In this document: positions 1-8,889 of the stretch, one piece after another
Position numbering within the stretch: position 1 is the first letter of the stretch
How the letters are laid out: the number at the start of each line of letters is the position of its first letter
IMG/VR virus record: IMGVR_UViG_3300015261_000010
Span: 1 to 38,065 of that record
Source: a virus
Direction: 5' to 3' (one strand)
Length of the DNA: 38,065 bases
Program-made: the position numbers and the translations under genes
The notes under the pieces: generated by a model
What the model saw: the letters and a program-made list of their open reading frames with translations, nothing else
Told to the model about the DNA's origin: nothing
Databases searched by the model: none

Positions 1-19
1 ATGGTGCCCGAAGCCGGAA
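1..19. repeat. attL: left copy of the att core
   Basis: ATGGTGCCCGAAGCCGGAA is identical to the last 19 bases of the window. Its complement is the 3' end of a tRNA: T-stem CCGGC, acceptor strand TTCGGGC, discriminator A, then CCA. The bases to the right (CTAATTGAG) do not continue a tRNA T-loop, so this is the orphan copy. The repeat may extend left beyond the window. Confidence 0.9.
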
Positions 20-32
20 CCTAATTGAGTCG

Positions 33-54
33 AAAAACCCCAGTTTTTACTGGG
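33..54 (-). terminator. Intrinsic terminator beside attL
   Basis: On the minus strand a CCCAG/CTGGG stem with an A-rich loop is followed by GTTTTT. It is a second stop behind the one at 131-153 and would keep late phage transcripts from running into the host chromosome. Confidence 0.6.
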
Positions 55-130
55 CATATCAAGACGACATTCAGATCGATGTGCTATCCAATGTACTTTT
101 CCTGTCTCGCTGGGCTTGGATGACGGGCAG

Positions 131-153
131 AAAAAAGCCCGCGCTTGGCGGGC
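131..153 (-). terminator. Intrinsic terminator ending the late operon
   Basis: On the minus strand GCCCGC, a 5-nt loop and GCGGGC are followed by TTTTTT. It lies 20 bp past the stop of the lipoprotein gene and ends the leftward late transcription unit. Confidence 0.85.
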
Positions 154-172
154 CTCTTCTGGTCGGTGCTGC

Positions 173-328
173 TTACCACATGGCCGCACAGGGCAACGAA
201 GAATTCTTGCAGCTCTCGAAGCCAGTGTGGTCCTGAGCTACTTCGAGATCCCCTGGCAGCTCCACTTCGCTGCATCCGCCCAGGGCCAGCAGGAACACCA
301 GTGCGAACAACGTTTTGAATCCTTTCAT
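173..328 (-). CDS. Small lipoprotein, probable lysogeny cargo gene
   Basis: A predicted 51-residue lipoprotein. Residues 1-19 are a signal peptide with a Lys-rich start, a hydrophobic core and the lipobox LALGGC, so the mature protein would be acylated at Cys19. The remaining 32 residues are acidic then neutral, with two more Cys. An upstream in-frame start at 388 would put a non-signal extension before the lipobox, so 328 was chosen; its Shine-Dalgarno is weak. The gene is the last before the terminators and has its own candidate extended -10. Small lipoproteins in this place are often superinfection-exclusion or host-modifying factors, but no such function is shown here. It is not Rz1, which is found at 19778-19984. 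Confidence 0.65.
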   Translation of the reverse strand: MKGFKTLFALVFLLALGGCSEVELPGDLEVAQDHTGFESCKNSSLPCAAMW

Positions 329-361
329 TTTCAGATCTGCCAGGTAGTGTTGGTGGCGGCC

Positions 362-370
362 ATTATCACA
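362..370 (-). promoter_or_regulatory. Candidate extended -10 promoter for the lipoprotein
   Basis: The minus strand reads TGTGATAAT, an extended -10 (TGN plus GATAAT), about 34 bp upstream of the lipoprotein start and just after the tail-fibre stop. No good -35 is visible. A separate promoter would allow expression from the silent prophage. Confidence 0.35.
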
Positions 371-395
371 AATAAAGCAACGTGCCACCAGTGCT

Positions 396-2396
396 TCAGG
401 CTGCCTCCAGGGCGTTGATCAGGTTCCGGGCGATGAGCGAGTGCCCAAGGATGCTTGGGTGCAGCCCATCGCTGGTGACCACCGAGGTGTCCAGAGAGGA
501 CAGCGCGGCGTAGTTGTCCACCACATCCAGGTTGTTGGCCTTGCCGACCTTCATGATGACGCCCCGAACATCCTGCATGTTGAACGAGTAGACGGCAGGA
601 TCTTCGTTCGTGGCCGGGTTGGCGATCATCAGGATTTTGTTGGTGGCCGCCGGCGCCGCCGCAATGAACGAACTCAGGTCATAGACAAACTGGTTCATGC
701 CACCTGCCGCGTTGCCCTGGAACACCCGGTCATTAGTGCCGAGCTGGCAGATGGCGTAATCACAGGTGTAACCGTACTGGTCGGTGAAGGCCCCCATGTT
801 GAAGTTGATGTACCAACGGCACGCTACGCCGATGATCCCCTGGTTGATCAGATTGATGATTTTGGTGACCTTGATGCTTTGCAGGTACACCTCGCGCAGC
901 CCGGTTTCACCATTGCGCCGGGTCTTGATCTCGATGTTTCCGTTAACAACTTTCGGGAACGAGTGAACTCGGTAGTTGTTGCGGGTGTTGTTGACGAAGC
1001 CATCGACACCAGCATGAGTGCTGAAGATCCCTTGCGATACGCCGTTAACCAGCAGTTCGTAATAACTCGCGGTCGCTTCCTGGCAAGTAAAACCGAGGGT
1101 GAACGAATAGCCGGTGTATACGAACTTAATAGAGTGCGAGGATTCAACACCGGCGTTCCCGTTGCCCATGATCATAACGGCATGTGTACCGTCAATGGTC
1201 GACGAATACTGCTCGACAGTTGAAATGCTGCCGCCGGCGGTTTCGGTCAGGGTGAAATCACCACGGCGCGGGAACAGATAGCGGTCGAAGTTGAATTGAG
1301 CAATCGCTTGACCAGTTGGAGACGTTGGCCAGTTGGTGTTCACCTGCGCAGCGCCGAAGGCGTAGCGCTCCCCAATGTACTTCTTGAAAATGTTCACCCA
1401 GCTATAAGACGCGGCGTTGTCCCGGGCCGCCGTCAATAGCGATGTGTTGGGCGCCGAGGTAGATTCCTCGCCAGTACCAACGCCCCAGGTGATCGAGTCG
1501 CCCGGAAACGCGATGCTCGTAATCTGCTCAAGCGGATTGGAGAGCGAGACTTTCAACTTTGCAAGTTGGCCACCGAACTTATGGAAGAAAGGAGGTTGCA
1601 CTGCAAAGCTGCCAGGCCAGCCGGCGGATCGGGTAAACCCGGCAATTTTGAAGAAGCCGTTAACGTAGGCGTTCTTTTTCGGCGCGGCATTTACAAGAAA
1701 TGTCCGCCCACCAAGATCGATGGACTTACCGAAAACAGCGGCCTCCAACTGATTAAAGGCGATCGTGTCGTTAGTTGCTGCATCGCCGACGGCGCCGTAG
1801 TCGGCGGGAGTTGCAGAGACGTCATCAATCTTGCTCTTCACGGTTCGCGTGATACCGCCCCGTGAAATGTAAAGAATGTTCTGCGCCAGGTTGATCGGAC
1901 CTTGAGCCGCCTCGATCAGGGCAGAAAAGAACGCCTGCGACCAGCTTCGGGTCGCAGCATCCTGCGGTTCGGTCGGGTCGCCCAGGTTGGAGATCCTGTT
2001 GCCTTTGGCACGGTAAGAGCCCTGGCCGTCAACGTCGCTGTCTCCCAGGGTCAGCGCCCTGCCGGTCGAGCGAAGTAGCTGTTTCAGCGCTTGCCAGATC
2101 CGGTCGAAGTCGCGGTTGACCGTGGCGGAAAGGAAGTCGCCGTTTTCCTGATAGTCCGTCAGCCGCTGGAACGGAACATTGAGGATCAGGTACAGATCAC
2201 CCGTAGGCGGGGTGAGGAACGTGATGGATCCGACAGGCTGCCCAATGCCGCTTTGCGTGTAGCCGGACGTCAACAGCACGCCATTGAGATAAACGTCCAG
2301 ATCGCCGGCTTCGATCACAAGGAAGGGGACAGGGTAAGTGGTGGTGATGCCGTTTGCGGCGTAGCGCTTTTCGGCGGGTCCTGGCTGGACAGACAT
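396..2396 (-). CDS. Tail fibre/spike with SGNH (GDSL) esterase domain
   Basis: A 666-residue receptor-binding tail protein. Residues 1 to about 150 resemble the T7-type fibre N-terminal domain that docks on the tail tube (aromatic, beta-rich, ending with the PQDAATR repeat-like linker). DYGAVGD near 200 is the usual entry of a beta-helix spike. The C-terminal half is an SGNH hydrolase: block I GDSITWG at 299-305, block III GTND at 553-556, and the Asp-His pair in DGLHP at 643-647. It probably deacetylates host surface polysaccharide. The start is ATG at 2396 with AGAGG upstream. It follows TerL directly, with a hairpin in the 28-bp gap. The C-terminal domain is the part most likely to have been swapped between phages. 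Confidence 0.9.
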   Translation of the reverse strand: MSVQPGPAEKRYAANGITTTYPVPFLVIEAGDLDVYLNGVLLTSGYTQSGIGQPVGSITFLTPPTGDLYLILNVPFQRLTDYQENGDFLSATVNRDFDRIWQALKQLLRSTGRALTLGDSDVDGQGSYRAKGNRISNLGDPTEPQDAATRSWSQAFFSALIEAAQGPINLAQNILYISRGGITRTVKSKIDDVSATPADYGAVGDAATNDTIAFNQLEAAVFGKSIDLGGRTFLVNAAPKKNAYVNGFFKIAGFTRSAGWPGSFAVQPPFFHKFGGQLAKLKVSLSNPLEQITSIAFPGDSITWGVGTGEESTSAPNTSLLTAARDNAASYSWVNIFKKYIGERYAFGAAQVNTNWPTSPTGQAIAQFNFDRYLFPRRGDFTLTETAGGSISTVEQYSSTIDGTHAVMIMGNGNAGVESSHSIKFVYTGYSFTLGFTCQEATASYYELLVNGVSQGIFSTHAGVDGFVNNTRNNYRVHSFPKVVNGNIEIKTRRNGETGLREVYLQSIKVTKIINLINQGIIGVACRWYINFNMGAFTDQYGYTCDYAICQLGTNDRVFQGNAAGGMNQFVYDLSSFIAAAPAATNKILMIANPATNEDPAVYSFNMQDVRGVIMKVGKANNLDVVDNYAALSSLDTSVVTSDGLHPSILGHSLIARNLINALEAA

Positions 2397-2403
2397 TGTT
2401 TAG

Positions 2404-2419
2404 GCCTCTTCGTTGAGGC
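2404..2419 (-). promoter_or_regulatory. Hairpin over the tail-fibre ribosome binding site
   Basis: On the minus strand GCCTC, a 6-nt loop and GAGGC form a stem between the terL stop and the fibre ATG. The 3' arm contains the AGAGG that serves as Shine-Dalgarno. No T-run follows, so it is not an intrinsic terminator. It may limit fibre translation or be a processing site. Confidence 0.4.
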
Positions 2420-2424
2420 GGGCC

Positions 2425-4059
2425 CTAGTATTCAACCTGCACTTCGTGCACGCCCGCACCTGGACGCCAATCGTCCCGCCGGGCCTCTGTCGGTTTCCCG
2501 ACTATTCGCCCAATGCGAACAGGGGTTTGGCTGATCCCACCGGCGCCGGAATCGATGTAGTCATCGTCCTGGTCGGTCAGTGCTGGGTTGAAGTCGCGCA
2601 TCTGGTCCCAGACCGGACCGCGCAGAACATCGACGTGCGCCCACAGGAATCGGGCCGACAATGGAGACTCGAAGGAATCGAGGATGCGTTTCTGTTTATT
2701 GATCGTTGAGAACTCTTCCTTCACACCGCACCCGGTGCCCTTCAGAGCCTGTTTAAGAATGTTCGGAACAAAGCCACCAGGCCCGTTGGTTTCCACGGTC
2801 ACCAGCGGTATTTGGTATTTGATGACCAGCTCCCGAACCTGCCATACCTGGCCGCCGATGATCCTGTCCCGGTCGTCGAATTCGGCCAACTCGCCGGTGA
2901 GGCCTTCGGCGACGTGCCAGTAGAGTTGCCCGCGGGCATCGGTGAGCAGCAGCGAAAACGCCGAGGCGTCCGACTTGATCTTGCCTAGTGAACAGTCCCA
3001 GTAAGCGACGGCGCCGACGATCTGTGTTGAACCCAGGTACATGGCCGCCGCGCCGTTGGCGTAGCGCATGGTTGGCTGTACGTCGTACGGAATGATGCGG
3101 GCCGGGTCCAACCGAACTTCGGTGACCGGCTTACTGTGCAGTTGGTACTGGCTATCCCACTCGTTGATTGTTCGAGTCTTGCGCCGCCGCTTCTGCAATT
3201 CCTTCATGTCGAAGCGTTCAGGCCATGCGCTGCCGGCGTAACAGTCGATCAGGCCGCCGGGGGGCGCCATGAAGGCTATACCGGTTTTGGTGAGCTGGTA
3301 GTCCTTGCCAAGCTCCAGCACTCGCGCCAATTTGCCAATGCCGAAGAAAACCACCTCAGGCACAAACGGCAGCGCGTAGGCGACTTGCTTGGCGTCCTCA
3401 ATTCGAAACTCTTGCGCGAACATCTTGATGGTTAGGCAGTCCGCCCCCATCGCTTCCATTTCGTCGTAAAGACTGTCGTGGGTGTGAGGCGTGCCGATAT
3501 ACAGCTGGCTCCCGCCAGGCACCAGAATGTGCGTCTGCTCGCCCAATCGGTAGCGCAGCTTCTCCCTTGCCTCGGGCGTCTGGATGTTCTTGGGCACCTC
3601 TACGTCATCGTTTTGGCATTCATCCGCACGGGCCGAAGTGACGTTCGACAGGATGCCTCGGGCGTACATGGACGAGTTCCGAAAGTCGGCAGCGCCCTCG
3701 ACCCACCACTGTTCAACCTGCCCCTTGTTGGGCGGCAGCATGTGGCGGGTCAATGGGTGGCTGCGGATAACGTTCTGAGTGTCCCGGCTGGTTTTGTACG
3801 CGGTGCCGTCCGATTCGGACTGGTGGAGAATCCTGAATGTGGGGTCGCGGTAATACCGCCAAGCGTTGTAGATCGCGAGGATTGTGGACTTACCGAAGCC
3901 ACGGAAACAGCGAAGTACCGCCAACTCCCCCTTGGATTCCAGCCACAGGACAGCCCTGATATGGATATCAGGCACTGCCCATTTCCTGCGATTGGCCCAA
4001 ATAAGGAAGAAGACCAGGAACCCAACCTTTGCTGCAGGTTGCTCTGGCTCAGTGGACAT
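2425..4059 (-). CDS. terL: Terminase large subunit (TerL)
   Basis: DNA-packaging motor ATPase and nuclease of 544 residues. The ATPase half has Walker A RGFGKST near 53-59, an acidic Walker-B-like pair in SARADE near 147, and coupling motif YIGTPH near 190. The nuclease half shows the RNase-H-fold acids: Asp in AYWDCS near 356, Glu in VTVETNG near 424, and the Asp cluster DDDYIDSG near 500-505. ATG at 4059 is preferred to 4137 because it has AGAAGG upstream and gives the usual short overlap with the small-subunit gene. The last 65 bases contain one copy of the late hairpin element, which here encodes IVGKPTEA. Confidence 0.93.
   Translation of the reverse strand: MSTEPEQPAAKVGFLVFFLIWANRRKWAVPDIHIRAVLWLESKGELAVLRCFRGFGKSTILAIYNAWRYYRDPTFRILHQSESDGTAYKTSRDTQNVIRSHPLTRHMLPPNKGQVEQWWVEGAADFRNSSMYARGILSNVTSARADECQNDDVEVPKNIQTPEAREKLRYRLGEQTHILVPGGSQLYIGTPHTHDSLYDEMEAMGADCLTIKMFAQEFRIEDAKQVAYALPFVPEVVFFGIGKLARVLELGKDYQLTKTGIAFMAPPGGLIDCYAGSAWPERFDMKELQKRRRKTRTINEWDSQYQLHSKPVTEVRLDPARIIPYDVQPTMRYANGAAAMYLGSTQIVGAVAYWDCSLGKIKSDASAFSLLLTDARGQLYWHVAEGLTGELAEFDDRDRIIGGQVWQVRELVIKYQIPLVTVETNGPGGFVPNILKQALKGTGCGVKEEFSTINKQKRILDSFESPLSARFLWAHVDVLRGPVWDQMRDFNPALTDQDDDYIDSGAGGISQTPVRIGRIVGKPTEARRDDWRPGAGVHEVQVEY
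2489..2506 (-). repeat. Late-junction hairpin element, copy A (inside terL)
   Basis: The minus strand reads AATAGTCGGGAAACCGAC: the invariant AATAGTCGGG block followed by the pairing arm CCGAC, with GAAA loop. This copy lies inside the terL coding sequence 62 bp before its stop, about 90 bp upstream of the tail-fibre start. Confidence 0.8.
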
Positions 4060-4387
4060 TCCCGGCCTTCTGCATCCGTTCGATGATGGTCTGCGCCGCT
4101 CGCTCGGCGGCTGCCAGCTCGCCATCCAGCTCATCAATCACGTGGCCGGCATCAGGCGCCGGCTTCTGGCGGTTCATGATGCCGGCAATGTTCACGACCT
4201 TGAGCAACAGCGTCATGGTTGCGGCGGCGTTCTTTTTGCACCAGTACCTGTCGCCCCGTTCCTGCTGGGTCAGCTCGGTGGGCGTCTTCTCGGCCCCGGG
4301 CCAGTTGTGCGGATCAACCTCGGTGATGACTACCTCACCCAGGCGCTCGCTGAGCGCTTGCAGGCGCGTGATCTGATCGTCTCTCAT
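4049..4387 (-). CDS. Probable terminase small subunit
   Basis: A 112-residue protein directly before TerL, with its stop overlapping the terL start by 11 bp. The start chosen is ATG at 4387, which overlaps the TAA of the preceding gene (TAATG). It is largely helical, with a charged N-terminus, the segment HNWPGAEKTPTEL near 27-40, and a C-terminal amphipathic helix rich in Glu and Ala. I see no clear HTH motif. Position, size and coupling to terL fit the DNA-recognition subunit of terminase; sequence alone does not prove it. Confidence 0.65.
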   Translation of the reverse strand: MRDDQITRLQALSERLGEVVITEVDPHNWPGAEKTPTELTQQERGDRYWCKKNAAATMTLLLKVVNIAGIMNRQKPAPDAGHVIDELDGELAAAERAAQTIIERMQKAGNVH

Positions 4388-6927
4388 TATCTCGCTCCCA
4401 CAGCAGCACCAAGGTTTGGAGCCCGATCCGGCGCGGTGTCGCCCGGCTCCCACCAATACGATTGGTTGAACTCTTTTTTGGCCCGCTTCTTCATCCGGCG
4501 CAGATAACCCGGGCTGAAATATTCCTGAAGCTGGTTAAAGATCAGGTGGTCTGTGGCGGCCTTCGTGTACCAGAGGTTTGCGCCAGGCGTGTGGGACTTG
4601 GCGAACTTCACCAGGTTGCCGCCAACCTGCGGGCCTTTGCCGTCAGCGGCGTTGCCCTTCAGCTTGGAAAGCGCTTCGATGTCGCCGGCGATGGGCCCAC
4701 CGACTGCACCGATGAACGACTGTCCACCTTGGGACGTGTCCGAAAACAGGAAATCCCCGTACAGGCCGAGAGCGCCGCCCTTGAGGAACGAGGCGATTCC
4801 AAAGCGAAGACCAGGCACGCCCCACTTTTCGTCATCGGTGATGTCCTTCGGATCGCGCCCGGCCGCAATCTCGCCCAGTTGAATCGCCATGCCTCCCAGC
4901 ACCGTTGTGCTGGCGACCAGGGCACCGATATAGCCGGCCTTGCCCCAACCTTCCTGAGCCATGCCGCGCCGGGCGTGGCGCATCATCATCGCGATGGAAA
5001 AGCTTTTGAACTGCCAGAAGCTGCGCATCAGTTCGCCTTTCCAGGTCCCCCGTTCCACGCCGCCGTGCATGAGGGCCTTTTCCCTGGCCCCGGGCTCGAT
5101 GATTGCCATGTTCGTTTCGTCCAGCACCGTGCCCAGCAGCTTGGTGGCCGCCTGGTCCTTGAGCCGCTGCGGGGTCGTGTTGAGCTGCTGGGCCAGCGGC
5201 ACCAAATCAGCGTTCTTGATGCGGTAGATGCTGTTCGCGGTGAGCACCGTATCGCCGACGCCGCGCCAGTCCTCTGGCTGCGCCAGGCGCCACACGGCCC
5301 AATCGGTTTCGGTGACGCCCTGCCCGAGCAGGCGCTTGCTGTCTGCGGGGTCCATAGCGGCAATGGTCTGGTGCCGGCGGGACATGTCGCCCAGGGTATC
5401 CATCATCGTCGCGCCGAACGCCCGCTGAGTGCCGGCGGTCAACATGTTCAGGCCCGATGCCTGCATGACCTTGCTGGCGGCGGTCTGCGAAAACTTCGAT
5501 ATCCGCCCGGAAATTTCCTCGGTGGTGCCCAGGCCGTCGGCGCCCCAGCGATTAAGGCTGCCGATCAACTGATTCAGGCCCAGGCCTGCCCGCTGCGCCA
5601 GACGCCGGTCCGCCGCGCTGGCCGGGTTGAGCATGCGAACCTCGTTCGCAAACACCTTCATCACCGGCATTCCGTTCATGGATGCGGTCAGGCCCAGGGT
5701 TCCCTGGTCGGTGATGGACGTCAGCACGGCAGAGCCCAGGCGGCTGGCAACGTTCAAGGCCCGGTACGTCTCAAACCCGTTCGCAAGGGCTGCCGACGCC
5801 GGCGGCTCCCTGGTGCCGGCCACCTCTTCGAACAGGGACTCAATCCGGCGGCGCTGCCTGGCGGTCTTTTTTGTTTTCTTGGGATCAGCCGTATCCGTGG
5901 CCTTTTGCCCCTCATCAAGGAAGTAGCGCATCTGGTTGGACGGATTCGGGCCCAGGGCCTCTACCAGGGCGATATCACGGGATGCGCGGTCTATGTGACC
6001 GATAAGCAGCTCAAGCAGGTTGCGCTCGCCGTAGGCCTTCTGTGCAGCGATAAAGCTTTCGGCGTCCTTGTAGTGGATCTGCCGCGACTCGCTCCCACGG
6101 TTGGCGCGCATGCCGTTGCCGGCGGCGTTGCCGGGCTCCAGCTTGTTCGCGCCGCCGGTGGCCAGGGTCTGCCACGCGTGATTCAGAAAGTCGGTCAGCT
6201 CGGCATCGTTCATCGGCGTCCCGTCTTCGTTCATGTACTTCGCACGGTTGGCCCACTGGATATGGTCGCCAACCCACTTGGCCTGGTCCTTGGCGACCTT
6301 GATTTGCGAGTGGTCCCGAGGCATGGACCAATCATCGAGGAAACCAACATCGCCGCCGGCGCGGTTGAAGCGCTGGCGCAACTGTTCGGCAGTGTCCTTG
6401 AACGACTTTGCTGCGGCCTTGGCCGTGGCGCTGCCCGAGTCCTGGCCATGCAGCTCGCGCACCAGCGCCAGGTTTCCAGCCTCGTTCTGGAACAGGCCCA
6501 GGAACTTGCCCTTGGTCTGGTCGATCACGTCCAGCATGCGGCTGAGGGAGTCGTCACGAATGGCCCGGGTTGCCGACTCGATCGACTGAATCCCGCTCTT
6601 GCCGTCCGACGAGAACGCCAACAGCCGGTCGAGCCCTTCAAGGGGTTGCTCAGGAAAGCGCGCCATGTAGCTGGCCACGCGGTCGTGCGCAAGGATGGTC
6701 AGCGCCACGCGCTTTTTCTTGAGGTTGGCCTCATCTACCAGGTCCTTGGCGGATTTGGTCGCGGCCTCGTTGAGGCGGTCGGCGCTGGTCTTTGATTGCC
6801 AGGTGGGGTCGGTCTGCGCCAGTTGCCTCATGTTGCGGCGTACGCGGTTCTCGATGCCCTGGATTTCTGGTTGCGTGAGGGGGCGGCCAATGGCCTGGGT
6901 GACCGCCTTGATGCATTCGGGGCGCAT
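4387..6927 (-). CDS. Large internal virion/DNA ejection protein
   Basis: An 846-residue protein in the place of T7 gp16. In T7-like virions, gp14, gp15 and gp16 form the core ejected into the cell envelope to make a DNA channel. Residues 1 to about 400 are mostly helical and charged, with a Lys-rich stretch near 350-365. The C-terminal half has hydrophobic or amphipathic segments, for example the Gly/Ala-rich YIGALVASTTVLGGMAIQ near 675-695, suited to membrane contact. No lytic transglycosylase motif was recognised, unlike T7 gp16. ATG at 6927 has AGGAG upstream. Copy B of the late hairpin precedes the gene, so it opens the packaging block of the late region. Confidence 0.72.
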   Translation of the reverse strand: MRPECIKAVTQAIGRPLTQPEIQGIENRVRRNMRQLAQTDPTWQSKTSADRLNEAATKSAKDLVDEANLKKKRVALTILAHDRVASYMARFPEQPLEGLDRLLAFSSDGKSGIQSIESATRAIRDDSLSRMLDVIDQTKGKFLGLFQNEAGNLALVRELHGQDSGSATAKAAAKSFKDTAEQLRQRFNRAGGDVGFLDDWSMPRDHSQIKVAKDQAKWVGDHIQWANRAKYMNEDGTPMNDAELTDFLNHAWQTLATGGANKLEPGNAAGNGMRANRGSESRQIHYKDAESFIAAQKAYGERNLLELLIGHIDRASRDIALVEALGPNPSNQMRYFLDEGQKATDTADPKKTKKTARQRRRIESLFEEVAGTREPPASAALANGFETYRALNVASRLGSAVLTSITDQGTLGLTASMNGMPVMKVFANEVRMLNPASAADRRLAQRAGLGLNQLIGSLNRWGADGLGTTEEISGRISKFSQTAASKVMQASGLNMLTAGTQRAFGATMMDTLGDMSRRHQTIAAMDPADSKRLLGQGVTETDWAVWRLAQPEDWRGVGDTVLTANSIYRIKNADLVPLAQQLNTTPQRLKDQAATKLLGTVLDETNMAIIEPGAREKALMHGGVERGTWKGELMRSFWQFKSFSIAMMMRHARRGMAQEGWGKAGYIGALVASTTVLGGMAIQLGEIAAGRDPKDITDDEKWGVPGLRFGIASFLKGGALGLYGDFLFSDTSQGGQSFIGAVGGPIAGDIEALSKLKGNAADGKGPQVGGNLVKFAKSHTPGANLWYTKAATDHLIFNQLQEYFSPGYLRRMKKRAKKEFNQSYWWEPGDTAPDRAPNLGAAVGAR

Positions 6928-6973
6928 GGGCTTGCTCCTGTTGGGATGGGAGCAAGCCTATGGGGCGGGAATA

Positions 6974-6991
6974 GACGGTTTCCCGACTATT
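6974..6991 (-). repeat. Late-junction hairpin element, copy B
   Basis: The minus strand reads AATAGTCGGGAAACCGTC. The invariant AATAGTCGGG is intact and the second arm has one mismatch. It begins at the TAA stop of the 632-residue ejection protein and lies 47 bp upstream of the next start. Confidence 0.8.
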
Positions 6992-8889
6992 TAGAAACCG
7001 CGTTGCAGGAAACAAGCGGCGGCAGCGGCGAAGCCTCGGGCGTCCTCTTGAGCCTTGGCTATTTCAGCATCGGCGCTGGCGAGCATTTCCCGGGCAGACA
7101 CGGTGATAGGGTTGCCGTCGGCATCGATGGCGCCGGTGGATATCCGCATGTCCTCAACCCTGGAAAGGATCTCGTCGGCAACCTGAAGCTCTGGGTCTGC
7201 ATTGGGTTTGCCAGGCTCGTTTACCACCTCGGCCCCCGTTTTATCAGGGGTGGTAACTTTCTCCCCGGCTGGCTTACCAGCTTGTTTACCACCCGCCGTT
7301 TCCGGTTTTTCAACCTGTTTTGAGGTGCCGATATCCAGCGGTTTTGCCTGCAACGTAGGCTCGGCGCGCTCGATGTCATCAAGGATGCGGGTGATTTCCT
7401 GTTGCGCCACCTGGGCCATGCTCAGCCTGGTATTGCCCTCGGCCACGCCAGCGGCAAGCGGCTTTTTCTCGAAGCCCTGGACGATGGCATCAGCGCGCTG
7501 GCTGACCCGTTCTTCAAACCGCTGTGGGAGCGAACCACGGTCAAGGGTGTTCAGGTCTGCCCTGGCCTGCTCTGCGCTGCGGTTGCCGTCAAGGCTGTTG
7601 GTGAGGGTGGTCTGCTGGTCGGTCAGCGCCTGGCGCTCGGCCTCGATGGCCTGGCGTGCCGACTGCTCGGCCTGCTTTCTGGTCTGGCCCTGCTGCTGAA
7701 ACTCCTTTGCTCGAGCACGAAAGGTATCGTCCAGCCCTTCCAAGCTGCGAGCTACAGTTGATAGCTCTGCCTTGACGTCGCGCACGTTGGGCAGAATGCC
7801 GGCGGCTTCCCGCTCCAGCTCCAGGCGTATGGCTGGCTCCAGGTCCTGGCGGGCGGTGGCCAGGGCTACGTCGCGACTTGGGGCAACTACCGGGGATTCC
7901 TCGGCAGTTCGCAGAAACTCAGCGCTGTGGATGCTCTCCGGCACCGTCACTGGCTCGCCACGGCTCAACTGGTTGATGGCTGTACGAATGGCCTCCTGAT
8001 GCGCAACCGCCGACTTGGGGTCAACCGGCGCGCCCGGGGCGGTATCGACGTCGGCATGCTGGTAGGTGCGTTCGGTCAACGCTGCGTCGATCTGTTTTGT
8101 GGAGGGGCGCCGCAAAGCTCCACGGCCAATGCCGAAGAAGGCTGCGCCCAGGATCGCATCAGTGGCCACGGCTGTTCCGTCCATGGCCTGGTACTGTGCC
8201 GCCTGGGTGGTGTAGCCGTTGCTCTCCAGCAGCTTGGCCGTAGCGCCACGCCCGGCCATGCCCAGCCCTACGTTCGCTCCCACAGCGACAGCGGCGTCTC
8301 CCAACAGTGGCTTGACGAAGCGAGCAGCGGGCAGCACAGCGCCAACCCCCATGGTCGTGGCGTCAATGGCGCCCTTGTAGGTGGCGGTTTCCTCGTCCAG
8401 CCCTTCGGCCATGCCTACCTGCTTGCTTGCGTAGCCAGCAGGCCCACCAGCAGCAACAGCCGCTCCCACAGGTCCGCCGAGGGCTGTGCCGACAACGGTG
8501 CGAGGCAGCACGGCGGCAGCCTCGCCCAGGATCTGCCCAACAATACCGACCTCAGCAGGATCAGGACGCAGGTCCATGACGGTCTGTGCTGTGCCCTGCC
8601 CCAGCGTTTCCTGGCTGGAGCGCTCGGCGCTGGTAACGTCGGGCGTGCCGCCGAACTTCGGCTTGGGCAGCAACGCGCCGGCGGCTAGGTCGAGGCCGCC
8701 TTGCCACAACGAGCTGAACCCCGATTCAATCGCGCTACCGGCCTCAAGACCACCGCGCAACAGGTTGGGGCCCAGGGTTTCGAGCGCACCGGTAAAGGCA
8801 CCTGGCTCGGGCTTTTCTTCAGTCCGCTCAAATCGCTGATCCTGGCTCAGCGCCTCGTTTTCTTCGACCAATCCGTCTAGCCAGCTCAT
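6991..8889 (-). CDS. Internal virion/ejection protein, 632 aa
   Basis: Second of three large genes after the gp14-like gene, so a probable component of the DNA-ejection apparatus. Residues about 105-175 are Gly/Ala/Val-rich (GIVGQILGEAAAVLP, then a long AAVAAGGPAG stretch) and could insert in a membrane; a second apolar part lies near 195-260. From about 340 the protein is highly charged and coiled-coil-like, rich in Gln, Arg and Glu. A Lys/Pro/Gly-rich linker lies near 520-565. Its ATG overlaps the TGA of the preceding gene (ATGA). I do not recognise an enzymatic motif. The call rests on position, length and composition. Confidence 0.65.
   Translation of the reverse strand: MSWLDGLVEENEALSQDQRFERTEEKPEPGAFTGALETLGPNLLRGGLEAGSAIESGFSSLWQGGLDLAAGALLPKPKFGGTPDVTSAERSSQETLGQGTAQTVMDLRPDPAEVGIVGQILGEAAAVLPRTVVGTALGGPVGAAVAAGGPAGYASKQVGMAEGLDEETATYKGAIDATTMGVGAVLPAARFVKPLLGDAAVAVGANVGLGMAGRGATAKLLESNGYTTQAAQYQAMDGTAVATDAILGAAFFGIGRGALRRPSTKQIDAALTERTYQHADVDTAPGAPVDPKSAVAHQEAIRTAINQLSRGEPVTVPESIHSAEFLRTAEESPVVAPSRDVALATARQDLEPAIRLELEREAAGILPNVRDVKAELSTVARSLEGLDDTFRARAKEFQQQGQTRKQAEQSARQAIEAERQALTDQQTTLTNSLDGNRSAEQARADLNTLDRGSLPQRFEERVSQRADAIVQGFEKKPLAAGVAEGNTRLSMAQVAQQEITRILDDIERAEPTLQAKPLDIGTSKQVEKPETAGGKQAGKPAGEKVTTPDKTGAEVVNEPGKPNADPELQVADEILSRVEDMRISTGAIDADGNPITVSAREMLASADAEIAKAQEDARGFAAAAACFLQRGF

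Noticed and set aside
2489-2506. Late hairpin element as an intrinsic terminator
   Set aside because: The stem is only 5 bp and no copy is followed by a T-run; real terminators nearby (21604, 14641) look quite different.
4462-6795. 777-codon plus-strand frame antisense to the large ejection protein gene
   Set aside because: The product is low in structure and rich in Arg, Gly, Leu and His, typical of an antisense frame of a GC-rich gene; the minus-strand gene has correct neighbours, ribosome site and overlap.
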